Below, one piece after another: positions 13,750-22,575 of a stretch of 36,234 bases of DNA. The stretch is taken from contig CAMVAJ010000021.1 in assembly GCA_947165425.1 (NCBI GenBank), forward strand, positions 1-36,234, in the 5' to 3' direction. How positions within the stretch are numbered: the stretch's first letter is position 1; each line of letters starts with the position of its first letter. Position numbers and translations under genes: made by a program. The notes under the pieces are model-generated. The model saw only the letters and a list, made by a program, of their open reading frames with translations, searched no databases and was not told the DNA's origin. Source of the DNA: an uncultured Clostridia bacterium. Its GTDB lineage: Bacteria; Bacillota; Clostridia; Christensenellales; Aristaeellaceae.

Positions 13750-13801
13750 GGTTGGTCCTCCCGCGTCTCAGCGCTTGCGCCTCTTCGCTCCGCTCCCGCT
13801 C

Positions 13802-14155
13802 TTACGGGTCGCCTTGCCTCGGCTCGATCCTGCGGCTTTCCGTGTCATTTTCCGCACGCGCAATCGCTGGCTCATAATTCATCACTCCGTTCCCGTTTCC
13901 GATGATGTTCACGCCCTTTCCGTCCTGGGCGTAGTCGTAGCACTCGAAATCATAGCCCGCCATGAAATCCAGCCACTCTCCGTGCTCCTTGTGGCGCAGC
14001 ACCGTCTCCACGATGCCCCACGCGGCCAGCAGCGTCATGGCGACGATCAGCGCCACGATCAACCGCGTTCGGCTCCGCTCGTGGCTCCAGACCAGCCGGT
14101 CCAGGATGTCCCGGTCCAGCGCGTCCGGCTTGGCTTTTGTGTCCTGCATGGTCAT
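13802..14155 (-). CDS. Single-pass membrane protein downstream of the holin
   Basis: 117 residues; the ATG at 14155 overlaps the holin TGA. A charged N-terminus (TKAKPDALDRDILDRLVWSH) precedes a membrane segment LIVALIVAMTLLAAWGIVET (about 32-51) and a C-terminal soluble part rich in Asn/Gly (GKGVNIIGNGNGVMNYEP). Position suggests a lysis accessory. I do not recognise a family. Confidence 0.6.
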   Translation of the reverse strand: MTMQDTKAKPDALDRDILDRLVWSHERSRTRLIVALIVAMTLLAAWGIVETVLRHKEHGEWLDFMAGYDFECYDYAQDGKGVNIIGNGNGVMNYEPAIARAENDTESRRIEPRQGDP

Positions 14156-14625
14156 TCCTCCGGCTTGTCGCCCTCGTCTTCGGTATCGTCTCTTTTCCCG
14201 TCCCCCAGGCTGTCGTTCTTCTCCCGCAGGTTTTCCAGCGCCTTGGCGATGAATTTGGGATACTTCACGCCCATCAGCGCGGTGTTTTCCAGGATGGAGA
14301 TGCCCTCGTTGGCGATGTAATACATCGTCGCGGCGGTCTGAAACACCCGGGATGCGTTCCCGATGGCCACGTCCAGCAGCGTCGCCACCAGCACCACCAC
14401 CATGATGAAGAACTTGCGGATCAGGCCGTCGAAGCCCGCCCGGCTGCTCACGCCCCCGGTCTCGGTCTTGGGGCTCTTGCCCCTCCAGGCCACGATCAGG
14501 CCCGTCAAATAGTCGATCACCATGAACAGCGCCAGGATCGTCAACAGCACATTCCATTCCCCCAGCAGGCCGGCGACGGCGCCCAGCGCCGCGGCCAGCG
14601 CCTTTGTAACGTTCTCCCAGTTCAT
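14152..14625 (-). CDS. Phage holin (TcdE/toxin-secretion holin family type)
   Basis: 157 residues from the ATG at 14625 (ATGA overlap with the endolysin stop). Membrane segments are VLLTILALFMVIDYLTGLIV and FFIMVVVLVATLLDVAIG, then an amphipathic helix (ATMYYIANEGISILENTALM) and a charged tail (DDTEDEGDKPEE). The DYLTGL and NEGISILEN motifs are typical of the phage_holin_4 type. It makes the membrane lesion that releases the endolysin encoded just upstream. Confidence 0.9.
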   Translation of the reverse strand: MNWENVTKALAAALGAVAGLLGEWNVLLTILALFMVIDYLTGLIVAWRGKSPKTETGGVSSRAGFDGLIRKFFIMVVVLVATLLDVAIGNASRVFQTAATMYYIANEGISILENTALMGVKYPKFIAKALENLREKNDSLGDGKRDDTEDEGDKPEE

Positions 14626-15632
14626 GCCATCAGCCTCCCGTACTTCCCGGACACCCAGCCGTTGCTGCTCTTGTATTCCACCAGCAGCCACCCCTCCGGG
14701 CTCGTCTGGCCCTGATACAGCAGCCTGTCCCCCTCGTGGGCCACGCCCAGCTTCTTCCCGTCGGTGTTCGGCGCGGTCCGCACGTAGCAGTTGCCCCCAC
14801 GGATTTCCACCCACAGAGGGCATGCGTCGCCGTTGCAGCCCGCGTTCGTCTTGATCAGCGCCTCGGTCAGCGCCTTCAGCGTCACAGGACCCACAATGCC
14901 GTCGTCGTCGATTCCCGCGGAGCGCTGAAACGCCTCCACGGCCAGCTCGGTGGCGTCGCCGAACTCCCCGTCCGCGCCCCACTTGCCGCAATCAAAGCCC
15001 AGCTTGATCAGGTCGGCTTGCAGCTCTTTCACGTCCGCGCCCTCGCAGCCGTTCTCCAGCTCCCTCTCGCCCAGCTTGTACTCGGCCACCGGCGCGAAGG
15101 CCGCGCCGAGGTTCATCGCCCGGGTGCCATTGGACAGCACCACCACGGTGTGCCCCTGCGTGCGGGTCACCAGGATGTCCCCCCGGCGCAGATAGTCCGG
15201 GCTGTCGGTGTACTTGCTCCCGGTCAGCTCGGTGAACGCGCCGCTGTCCAGCAGCGCGGCGGGCTCGGTGGGCGTCCTGAAATTCGGCAGCATGATGCCC
15301 GCGTAGGCGCAGCACACCCGCACCAGCGCGGAGCAGTCCGTCTCGCACTTCGTCTCCACCTTTTTGCAGTTGAATCCCAGGGGCTTGGCCACGTTGTACA
15401 GCGTGGTCCGCTGGCTCTGATCGTAGCCGATGGCCTTGTTGTCACAGGCCCACTGCATGTCCTGGGCGATCTTCTCCGCGGCCTCGGCGCTTTTCGCGCG
15501 GAACACGCGCCAGCCCTTGTTATGCCTGTACCAGCTCTGGGTGGACACCTCCCGTCCCGTCTGGTCCCCCGCCGCGCCACCCGTCGCGCGGCCATTCTCA
15601 TCAATCCGGGCGCTGCCAATCTTCACTGACAT
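14622..15632 (-). CDS. Endolysin: NlpC/P60-like peptidase + peptidoglycan-binding + SH3 domain
   Basis: 336 residues. The catalytic domain (about 30-185) has ETDCSALVRV (C100) and TQGHTVVVL (H161), the Cys-His arrangement of NlpC/P60 or CHAP-type amidase/endopeptidases. Residues about 195-258 (GADVKELQADLIKLGFDCGK ... EFGDATELAVEAFQRSAG) are a PG_binding_1 domain. Residues about 273-336 (GNCYVRTAPNTDGKKLG ... GWVSGKYGRL) are an SH3-type wall-binding domain. It degrades peptidoglycan at lysis, working with the holin whose start overlaps its stop. Confidence 0.9.
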   Translation of the reverse strand: MSVKIGSARIDENGRATGGAAGDQTGREVSTQSWYRHNKGWRVFRAKSAEAAEKIAQDMQWACDNKAIGYDQSQRTTLYNVAKPLGFNCKKVETKCETDCSALVRVCCAYAGIMLPNFRTPTEPAALLDSGAFTELTGSKYTDSPDYLRRGDILVTRTQGHTVVVLSNGTRAMNLGAAFAPVAEYKLGERELENGCEGADVKELQADLIKLGFDCGKWGADGEFGDATELAVEAFQRSAGIDDDGIVGPVTLKALTEALIKTNAGCNGDACPLWVEIRGGNCYVRTAPNTDGKKLGVAHEGDRLLYQGQTSPEGWLLVEYKSSNGWVSGKYGRLMA

Positions 15633-15647
15633 GGTATTTTTCCTCCT

Positions 15648-16598
15648 TTAGTTGTCGTCGTCCCCGCTGGGTGACGGGGCGACGAGGATTTCAAACGTCG
15701 CTTCGAGGACTTTACTATCGCCGGGGCGGGGCCACGAAACGGTGTTGGTTTGGCGAGACCCAGACGGCTCCGGTGTTAGATCGTTAATTGTTTTCCCGGT
15801 TAAGTCAGACGTCGATTCGGGCACAAATTCGAAATGCTCAGTTGCCGCCATAACGCTAAAATAAGCACTACAATTTAGCGATCCACTTGTTGAACCACCT
15901 TCATATCTAACGTTATAGCTACATGTTACAGTACTTCCGTCTACACTTGCTGCATAAACTCTGTTATTATACCTCGTAAGCAAAAAACTAAAAGATGGAA
16001 TTGTTATGTAGAATCCCGGTACACATTCATACCAAGACCCGTTTGGTTGATCTGGATACGCATTAGATATATAACGTTGTGCGGTTATCCCGTCTCCAGT
16101 GTATTTCCCGCTTTCGTCGTGGCTTGCGTCATAGACAGCCCTCGTCGGGTCGATCGTTATTTCGTCATTTGATACGGTTCCGTATTCGTCGCCGGACGCC
16201 AGATATGCCTTAACAACCATTCCGTCCTTCGTTATTGTCTGACCATCTTGGTAGATGCCATATGGGTTTGTCGGCGGCGTCACAACCTCTATACTGCTCG
16301 GGATTTTCTGCTCGACAAGGCTTCCTGTGCTTGGGTCAGTGTACACAACGGCATCGTCTCCGTCGCCGTCTTTGCCTTTTGCAACGCCAATACCATTGAC
16401 GGTCACCTCAGAATAGCCGTAGTAGCCATCGTCACCGGCCTTGTAGGTTCCGTTCTCTGTAATGATTTTCGTTCCGAGCGTAGTTTCGTCCTCCGGAACC
16501 CATAGACAAGTGCTGCCGCCCACAAGGTTGGTTTTCAGCTTGTCGACGGTCAGTTGCTTACCTTGACCGCCCTCTTGAATTACTATATTTTTGCTCAT
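15648..16598 (-). CDS. Tail tip / receptor-binding candidate
   Basis: 316 residues, ATG at 16598. The N-terminal part has fibre-like strands (GTKIITENGTYKAGDDGYYG ... SEVTVNGI) of the kind repeated in phage tail proteins. The middle and C-terminus are Ser/Thr/Tyr-rich beta sequence without a known domain. The DNA at about 15800-16600 is markedly more AT-rich than its neighbours, a sign of exchange by recombination common in host-range genes. It lies last before the lysis genes. Receptor binding is inferred from position and composition. Confidence 0.65.
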   Translation of the reverse strand: MSKNIVIQEGGQGKQLTVDKLKTNLVGGSTCLWVPEDETTLGTKIITENGTYKAGDDGYYGYSEVTVNGIGVAKGKDGDGDDAVVYTDPSTGSLVEQKIPSSIEVVTPPTNPYGIYQDGQTITKDGMVVKAYLASGDEYGTVSNDEITIDPTRAVYDASHDESGKYTGDGITAQRYISNAYPDQPNGSWYECVPGFYITIPSFSFLLTRYNNRVYAASVDGSTVTCSYNVRYEGGSTSGSLNCSAYFSVMAATEHFEFVPESTSDLTGKTINDLTPEPSGSRQTNTVSWPRPGDSKVLEATFEILVAPSPSGDDDN

Positions 16599-16620
16599 AT
16601 ACTCCCACCCCTATTTTCTG

Positions 16621-17316
16621 CTAAAATAAAGCTTCAAATACATAACTTGTAATGCCATCAACAGATTGGTTTGTTTTTTCAATTCCTATGTACCCATTAT
16701 TACTCGGAACAAATAAACCGTCATTCCACAATGCGACCATATATGGGGTTGCAGTATTATTTTCTTTTATATTCATACCTTGTAAATCTCCTGTTGCATC
16801 AGCGGGGTCGCTAACAAAAAATGCCACACGAAACCTATTACTAGTATTTGAACCCAGCATAATCATATATCGCTTATTTGCCTCTACAGCGTATATATCT
16901 GTTCTTGCCATATCATCTCCGACGTACCATGTCCCAAAGCTAATGTAACCACCAATAAAATCCGTATGTATCGGTGTCAACCTTTTAAAGTAGCTAACGC
17001 TGCCGCCACCGGACACATTCACCACCACTGAACTTAACCCGTCATACCCGCCGTCCGGCGTCACCGTCCCGTTCTCCGTGACGGTCTTGCTCTGTAAATT
17101 CGGCTGCACGTTGACGTTCGCGCTGGCGTACTGGGTTACGTCATGGGTGCCATTCTGTGTGATATTCACCGTGCCCGTGGGCGTGATGCCCGTGGGAATC
17201 GCCTGTATCGCCGCCGCCATGTCTCCGGGGCGGTAGGTTGTGGCCGCGTCGTTCTTTGACCGTATGGCCTCGGCTATTTCGCTCAGATATCCCTCAGTCA
17301 CAAGCACTTTCGCCAT
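16621..17316 (-). CDS. Tail fibre/baseplate protein with ENGT-type repeats
   Basis: 231 residues. The N-terminus (YLSEIAEAIRSKNDAATTYR PGDMAAAI) is a motif recurrent in Firmicutes tail proteins. It is followed by repeats GTVNITQNGTHDVTQYASAN and KTVTENGTVTPDGGYDGLSS. The C-terminal half (about 115-231) is encoded by AT-rich DNA and is probably a beta-sandwich head. The stop is TAG. The start overlaps the stop region of the upstream tail protein. It probably belongs to the adsorption apparatus. Confidence 0.65.
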   Translation of the reverse strand: MAKVLVTEGYLSEIAEAIRSKNDAATTYRPGDMAAAIQAIPTGITPTGTVNITQNGTHDVTQYASANVNVQPNLQSKTVTENGTVTPDGGYDGLSSVVVNVSGGGSVSYFKRLTPIHTDFIGGYISFGTWYVGDDMARTDIYAVEANKRYMIMLGSNTSNRFRVAFFVSDPADATGDLQGMNIKENNTATPYMVALWNDGLFVPSNNGYIGIEKTNQSVDGITSYVFEALF

Positions 17317-18617
17317 TACGCGATCACCCCTATCGTTATCTCGTCGGTCTCCTCGGTTATGCTGTCCACGCTGATCACATGGAGGATGCCCTCATGCAAG
17401 TCCAGCGCCACCCCCACGCTCTGCTGGACGGTCGCGTCCAGCGCGGGCATGGTCCCCGTAATGGTCGCGTCGTCTGGCCGGAAGATATATCGGTGGGCGG
17501 CCAGGGTGATGTCCAGATAGGGGTTTTCGATGGTGTATGCATAGCCCGCGGGCAGCAGGTATTTATCCTCATGCACCTTGTTCCCATCCCACAGGTATTC
17601 CACCGTCAGCTTCCCGGCCTCCACCGGCGCGGCGGCCACAAGGGTCAGTCTGGCCCGGGCCTGCTTGCCAAAGGCGAATGACGCGCTTTCGATGTTGCCG
17701 CCCTCCATGGCGTCGGCGCTGACGGCCACGGCCACCCGCTGCCCGGGCACGAACTCCGCGTTGTCGATCACGTCGGCCTCCACCGTGCGGTTCCTAAAGT
17801 AGCACGCGGCCATCCTGGACAGGATCGCGCTGGCATTGTCGCCGTTGATCAGGTAAACGCCCTCTATTTCCACCGGGTTGTCAGGTTCCGCTGCCGTCGC
17901 GTTTGGATTGGCCAGGCTGATGGTCTGGCCCTGTACGATGTAATGGGTCCCGCCCTCGTCGGTCACATACTGGTCGGTGGTGGACGGCGTCCCGGCGGTG
18001 AAGCTGTAGGCGGTGACGCGCACCTCGGTGATCAGCTCCCCCTCGGTCACGCTCGGCCTCCAGAAGGTTTTGTTCAGCGGAACGGGCGTGGCGTCATTTT
18101 CGATGGGCAATATCTCCGTCATGGTGTTGAAAGCGGTCTTGACATAGGCCCCGATGGCCATGCACACCCACTGCAATCGCTCCCGGGCGCTCTGCTTCGG
18201 GCAGAAGCCGGAGATTGCGATGTTTTCCAGCGTGCTGTCCAGCGCGTAGTCGATTGGGGCCACGATGCCCGCGCTCGCCTTGCGCACCATCACGTCCTCC
18301 AGCACGGCGGCGGCGGTGGTGTTCGCGTACATCGTCGCGGGCAGCGTCACGCCGTCCAGCAGCGCAAGCTCCGACCTTGCCACCACCCGCACCGCGCTCT
18401 CGGACACCCGGCGGGCGGTGATGATCCAATACTTTGCCCACAGGTTGTCCAGCTCGTCCCGCAGCTCGGCATACTGGCCCGCGGCAATTTCCGCGTCCGT
18501 GATCACGTCCACCGCAAACTCGTTGATCGGCAGCGTGTCCCCGGTCACGTCCGCGCCCGGCGCGAAGGACAGGCCTTTCAGGCGGTCGTATTCCTGTAGA
18601 TCGATGATCAGATGCAT
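17316..18617 (-). CDS. Tail-associated baseplate/hub protein (Tal-like position)
   Basis: 433 residues. It follows the tape measure and distal tail genes, where siphoviruses encode the baseplate hub. The sequence includes SELALLDGVTLPATMYANTT and TLENIAISGFCPKQSARERL, followed by beta-rich segments (EGELITEVRVTAYSF). This matches the loosely conserved hub-type proteins of Firmicutes phages, but I see no peptidase motif. The ATG at 18617 is preceded by GAGG. The upstream TAG-terminated gene is in the same frame. Confidence 0.7.
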   Translation of the reverse strand: MHLIIDLQEYDRLKGLSFAPGADVTGDTLPINEFAVDVITDAEIAAGQYAELRDELDNLWAKYWIITARRVSESAVRVVARSELALLDGVTLPATMYANTTAAAVLEDVMVRKASAGIVAPIDYALDSTLENIAISGFCPKQSARERLQWVCMAIGAYVKTAFNTMTEILPIENDATPVPLNKTFWRPSVTEGELITEVRVTAYSFTAGTPSTTDQYVTDEGGTHYIVQGQTISLANPNATAAEPDNPVEIEGVYLINGDNASAILSRMAACYFRNRTVEADVIDNAEFVPGQRVAVAVSADAMEGGNIESASFAFGKQARARLTLVAAAPVEAGKLTVEYLWDGNKVHEDKYLLPAGYAYTIENPYLDITLAAHRYIFRPDDATITGTMPALDATVQQSVGVALDLHEGILHVISVDSITEETDEITIGVIA

Positions 18618-18629
18618 CGTGCCGGCCTC

Positions 18630-19148
18630 CTAGAACTGCATGTCGTCCGCGTCGGCATAGCTGGGCGCGGTGTAGGGCGTCCACGCGCCGTTGGTGTAGA
18701 TGTAGATGTCGCCCTCCCTCGGCCCGGACACGTCCGGCAGCGGGCTCATGCCCCGGGCGATCACCTCGCCCAGGGCCTGCTCCTTCGTCGGGCCGTTGGC
18801 GATGACGTCGAACTTTGTGCCCTTCCAGTACGTCGCGCCTCCGGGCAGCATCACATACACGTCTCGCACGTTTTCCACCCGGGCGGTGATCTGTATCGTC
18901 GATTCGTTGTAGGGCAGCACAAAGGCGTGTCCGTCCACCGGCGCGTTCAGCGTCTCCATGATCTGGTAATAGGCCGTCATGTCGTCCGGATTGGCGGCCA
19001 GCGTCACCGAATAGCGCAGATAGGTGCCCAGCACGTCGTTGAACCAGGTCTTGTCCATCAGCAGGCCGCTGATGTCGCTGGGGCGCACCTCCATTACGCG
19101 GTCGATGTCACAGGGGATGTCCCAGGTCAGGCCGTCAATGGTAAACAT
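18630..19148 (-). CDS. Distal tail-type protein
   Basis: 172 residues from the ATG at 19148 (MFTIDGLTWDIPCDIDRVME). The size and location between tape measure and hub fit a distal tail protein or its functional equivalent, and the sequence has a beta-rich middle (AFVLPYNESTIQITARVENV) and an acidic C-terminus. It ends in TAG 12 nt before the next ATG. Assignment is mainly by gene order. Confidence 0.6.
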   Translation of the reverse strand: MFTIDGLTWDIPCDIDRVMEVRPSDISGLLMDKTWFNDVLGTYLRYSVTLAANPDDMTAYYQIMETLNAPVDGHAFVLPYNESTIQITARVENVRDVYVMLPGGATYWKGTKFDVIANGPTKEQALGEVIARGMSPLPDVSGPREGDIYIYTNGAWTPYTAPSYADADDMQF

Positions 19149-19160
19149 ATCAATCTCTCC

Positions 19161-20960
19161 TTATGCCGGCGACAGGCGCACGCCCACCCGCTGCTGCTCG
19201 GTCTCGATCAGCTGCGTCAGGATGCGCCCGACCTCCTCGCCGTTCAGTTGGAACACGGCTGTCAGCGTCCGCGCCCCGATTCCCGCGCCGTCCCTCGGCA
19301 CCGTGAATTCCCGCGCCCCCGCGGGCGTCTGGGCGGCGATCTGCGGCCCGAAGTCGAATGTCCTTCCGATGGCGTCGGTGATCAGGCCGGCGTTGTCCTC
19401 GATGCCCTGGGCGAACAGGGCCATCATGTCGGGCGCGTAGGTGTGGAAGTTGGAAAGCGGCCCCTCCTCCGGCTCCGAAAAGCCCAGGAAGTTTGTCACC
19501 GTCTGGGCCACGCTTGAAACGGTGTTTTTCAGATTGCTCCACATGCTGCGAATGCCGCCTATGAAGTTGTCGATCAGGTCGCGCCCCCACTGGGCCGCGC
19601 CTCCAACAATGTCCGTAATGCCGTTCCAGATGGCCGTCCCGATCTGTCCCACTGCGCCAACAATGTCGCCCACGCCACTTATGATGCCGTTGGCCATGGA
19701 CACGATCAGTTGAAGGCCGGCTTCCAGCAGCTTCGGCGCGTTGCTCACAATGGCCGCCACCAGATTGGCGATGATCCTCGGCACGGCCTCGATCAGCCTT
19801 GGCAGCGCCTGGATCAGGCCATCCGCGAGGGCCAGTATGATCTGTATTGCGGCGTCGACCAGGTTGGACAACGTGTTCGGCTCGGTCAGTATGTCCACTA
19901 TTTTCAGCACCACGTCCACGATCGTGGGGATCAGCTCCGGCAGGCTGTCCGCGATGCCCTGGGCCAGCGACAGTATGATCTGCAAACCGGCCTCTACGAT
20001 GGTCGGCAGCTGCTGCACAAGGCCCGTCCCCAGCGTCAATATGGCCTTGGTGGCCGCGTCGATCAGCGTCGGCAGGTTTGCCACGATTGCTCCCGTCAGG
20101 GCCGTCACAATCCTGGTGCCCGTCTGAAGCACCTGCGGAATCTTCGCGGCCATCTGGTCCACAAATTGCCCCAGGCCCTCGGAAATCTGGCCCACGCCGT
20201 CTCCCCCGCTGAACAGCTCCGTCAGGCCGTCCATCACCGTGGTGACGGCGGGCAGAAAGTCGGCCATCATGCCCCGCTTCAATCCGTCCATGGCGGTGGT
20301 CATGTCCTGCAAGCTGTCCTGATACTTCGCGGCGGCCTTAACGGCCTCGTTGCTCATTACGCCCCCCAGCTCATGCACGCGCCTGCGCATGGCCTCGGTG
20401 TCCTCGGCGCTGGTGTTCAACAGCGGGCCCAGCTCCGTCGCGCCCCGGCCCAGCAGCTTGCCGGCCAGATAGGTGCGCTGCGTTTCGTTTTCCACGTTCT
20501 GCAGCGCGGCGATCGTCGCGGAAAACAGCTCCTCCTGGTCCATCTTCGCCAGGTCCTGCTGGCTGATGCCCAGGGCCTCGAAGGCGTCGTTGCCGGTCTC
20601 CGCGGCGCTGGCCAGGGTCTTCATGCTGGATTGCATCGACTCGATGGAGGTGCCGCTGTGCTGCATGATGGCGTCCCATTCCTGGTACGCTTCGGCGCTC
20701 ATGCCCAGCTTCTGGCTCATCTTGTCGATGTTGTCCCCATAGGACGCCAATTCGCCCGCGCCATTTATAAAGGCGGTTGCGGCTGTACCGGCGGCCGCGC
20801 CCACGGCGGCCACGGCGGCGGTGCCCACTTTCGCGGCGGTGGCAAGCCCGCCCTTCAGCTTGCTGGCAAAGCCCTCGCCCTCGTTGGTCGCGTCGCTCAT
20901 GCCCTTTTCATAGTCGCTCCTGTCCAGGGTCAGCCGCGCCACCAGGCTGAACAAATCCAT
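19161..20960 (-). CDS. Tail tape measure protein
   Basis: 599 residues. The N-terminus (LFSLVARLTLDRSDYEKGMS) and the helical SYGDNIDKMSQKLGMSAEAY region are typical of tape measure proteins. Long hydrophobic-repetitive helices follow (IVTALTGAIVANLPTLIDAA, GLIQALPRLIEAVPRIIANL). A C-terminal GFSEPEEGPLSNFHTYAPDM box, which I recall from many Firmicutes tape measures, is present. Its length sets tail length; at about 0.15 nm per residue this would be a short tail near 90 nm. It is preceded by the frameshifted chaperone gene. Confidence 0.95.
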   Translation of the reverse strand: MDLFSLVARLTLDRSDYEKGMSDATNEGEGFASKLKGGLATAAKVGTAAVAAVGAAAGTAATAFINGAGELASYGDNIDKMSQKLGMSAEAYQEWDAIMQHSGTSIESMQSSMKTLASAAETGNDAFEALGISQQDLAKMDQEELFSATIAALQNVENETQRTYLAGKLLGRGATELGPLLNTSAEDTEAMRRRVHELGGVMSNEAVKAAAKYQDSLQDMTTAMDGLKRGMMADFLPAVTTVMDGLTELFSGGDGVGQISEGLGQFVDQMAAKIPQVLQTGTRIVTALTGAIVANLPTLIDAATKAILTLGTGLVQQLPTIVEAGLQIILSLAQGIADSLPELIPTIVDVVLKIVDILTEPNTLSNLVDAAIQIILALADGLIQALPRLIEAVPRIIANLVAAIVSNAPKLLEAGLQLIVSMANGIISGVGDIVGAVGQIGTAIWNGITDIVGGAAQWGRDLIDNFIGGIRSMWSNLKNTVSSVAQTVTNFLGFSEPEEGPLSNFHTYAPDMMALFAQGIEDNAGLITDAIGRTFDFGPQIAAQTPAGAREFTVPRDGAGIGARTLTAVFQLNGEEVGRILTQLIETEQQRVGVRLSPA

Positions 20961-20972
20961 CCGATCACCGTC

Positions 20973-21544
20973 CTATTCTCTGGGCGTCAGACCCGCCCTG
21001 ACGATCACGTCCGCGGCGATCTCGTCCCCGCTGCGCTCGTCCTTTGCCGTCGGCATGATCTTTTCGATCCACCGCTCCGTCAGGCATTGCCCGTGGGCCT
21101 GATAATACAGGCTGTCCGTCACATAGGCGCGGTACATCCGCGCCTCCTCATTCTCGGCGGCCTTCGCCCTGGCGTATCGCAGGAACGGCGCTAGAGCGCG
21201 CCGTCCCCTGTAATCTCCGTAGCAGGCCCAGAAGACGCGCCTTCTCGCCTCTGTGCCCGCGAAGTAAAAAGGTCCGCGGCCCCCTCCAGGTCCGGGCGGT
21301 TGAACAGGTTGAACAGGCGCATAAACAGCGCCATGCCGTCGATCTGATAGGTCGCCGGGTCCGCGCCCTCGATCCGCGCGAGAATCTCCACCACCTCGGC
21401 CTTGTGGCTCTTGATGGCGATTTTGATGCCCCCGGCCACGTCTTTTCCGGCCCAGGCCTCGGCCACCCGCCTGTCCGCAATGATCCGGCCCATTGGCTCG
21501 ATCAGGTCGGCGAACAGGTCCAGCTTTTTTTCATTGCTCCGCAT
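20973..21544 (-). CDS. Tail assembly chaperone, long form (-1 frameshift, gpGT-like)
   Basis: 190 residues if the ribosome slips -1 near 21265-21272. The second frame reads YFAGTEARRRVFWACYGDYR and then RYARAKAAENEEARMYRAYV, ending LTPRE and TAG just before the tape measure. It has no start of its own and continues the first frame smoothly. Two overlapping frames between major tail protein and tape measure are the conserved G/GT arrangement of lambda-like tails. The slip sequence in the reading frame is GAC-CTT-TTT-ACT, which re-pairs well only in the A site. Confidence 0.8.
21191..21544 (-). CDS. Tail assembly chaperone, short form (gpG-like)
   Basis: 117 residues from the ATG at 21544 to TAG at 21191. 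A helical protein (KLDLFADLIEPMGRIIADRR ... IKIAIKSHKAEVVEILARIE) located between the major tail protein and the tape measure. The last residues after DLFTS (AQRREGASSGPATEITGDGA) are of low complexity, as expected of sequence after a frameshift site that is used only in the short form. Confidence 0.8.
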   Translation of the reverse strand: MRSNEKKLDLFADLIEPMGRIIADRRVAEAWAGKDVAGGIKIAIKSHKAEVVEILARIEGADPATYQIDGMALFMRLFNLFNRPDLEGAADLFTSRAQRREGASSGPATEITGDGAL

Positions 21545-21564
21545 CGTTTTCGCCCCTTTCCCGC

Positions 21565-22173
21565 TTACGCAACGCCCTGGCGCATGTAGATGTCAAAGGG
21601 CACCATGTCCAGGTTGGTCAGGTCATAGTGGCCATGGAACTCAAACGGGAAATTGCCCTTGTCCCGGTTCTGGGTTTGCCACTGAAAGCCCGTGGTGTTC
21701 AGCGCGTTCTTCACCGTCAAGGCGAGAAAGCCGGCGGTTGCCCCGGTGTTTACTTCGGAATAGTCCGCGATCAGGGTCACCTCGTTAAAGTCGGCCTCGG
21801 TCAGCTCCCCGCTGGGGATGATGTGCACGATGCCGGTCCCCTCCTTCGTGCTGGCCGCCTGAAGCATCTGCAGCAGCTCCTCGGTGATGCTCTTGAAGGT
21901 GCCGGACAGGGTCGGGTCGAAGGCGCGAATTTTCTTCAGCTGCTTGGTGTTGGCGGGCAGATTGTCGATGCCCTCGCCCAGGTCGTAAAATTCCGGGTTG
22001 GGGTTGAAGCTGGTGCCGTTGGCGGTTGCCCCGATGATGGCCTCATATCTGCCGTCCGTTGGGTCGAAGCCCTTCACCACCACGCCCGCGTTCATCTGGA
22101 TGTGCTGCCACAGGTTTTCGGGCACCTTGGTATAGGTCGGCCAGTTGGTGCTCACGGCGTTCGTGTCAGGCAT
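21565..22173 (-). CDS. Major tail tube protein
   Basis: 202 residues from the ATG at 22173. The size, position before the chaperone gene and beta-rich sequence (NAGVVVKGFDPTDGRYEAII, NEVTLIADYSEVNTGATAGF, FPFEFHGHYDLTNLDMVPFD) fit a tail tube protein. The closing PFDIYMRQG is a pattern I associate with this family in Firmicutes phages. Expected to be abundant in virions. Confidence 0.8.
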   Translation of the reverse strand: MPDTNAVSTNWPTYTKVPENLWQHIQMNAGVVVKGFDPTDGRYEAIIGATANGTSFNPNPEFYDLGEGIDNLPANTKQLKKIRAFDPTLSGTFKSITEELLQMLQAASTKEGTGIVHIIPSGELTEADFNEVTLIADYSEVNTGATAGFLALTVKNALNTTGFQWQTQNRDKGNFPFEFHGHYDLTNLDMVPFDIYMRQGVA

Positions 22174-22191
22174 GTGTCATTCCTCCTCTTG

Positions 22192-22575
22192 TCAATCGGT
22201 CAGCGCCTGCATGATCAGGTTCAGGTAGGCGCATTTCAGCGTATTGTCCCCGGCCATCGGCTGGAACTGGCAGAAGGTGTCCCCCTTGTACAGCCACACG
22301 CTTCCGCTTGCCGTGGGTATGCTGGCCCCTTCCCCGATGGCGGCGGCGATCTGGTCCACCTTCGCGGAGATGGCCCGCAGGTTCTCGGACCTGTACCACA
22401 CCCGCGCATAGATGGGCATGGCCCCGCGCCAGTTGGGCGTCGCCAGCTGCACCGTGATATAGGGCGGGTTTACCCTGTTCCCGTCGGCGTCCAGCTCCGG
22501 CACGCTGTCCTCCGGGTAGATCGGCAGGCCAAAGCGCCCGAAGAAGGCGCTCAGCGCCTCAATTGTCTGCGTCAT
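22192..22575 (-). CDS. Tail terminator / minor tail component
   Basis: 127 residues, overlapping the upstream gene by 17 nt. The sequence (TIEALSAFFGRFGLPIYPED, PPYITVQLATPNWRGAMPIY) resembles neck or tail-completion proteins of Firmicutes phages, and it lies just before the tail tube gene, the usual position of the tail terminator. The call rests on size and gene order. Confidence 0.65.
   Translation of the reverse strand: MTQTIEALSAFFGRFGLPIYPEDSVPELDADGNRVNPPYITVQLATPNWRGAMPIYARVWYRSENLRAISAKVDQIAAAIGEGASIPTASGSVWLYKGDTFCQFQPMAGDNTLKCAYLNLIMQALTD

Noticed and set aside
15648..17316. Diversity-generating retroelement acting on the tail proteins
   Set aside because: No reverse transcriptase gene and no template/variable repeat pair are visible. 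The AT-rich segments differ from the pattern of adenine mutagenesis.
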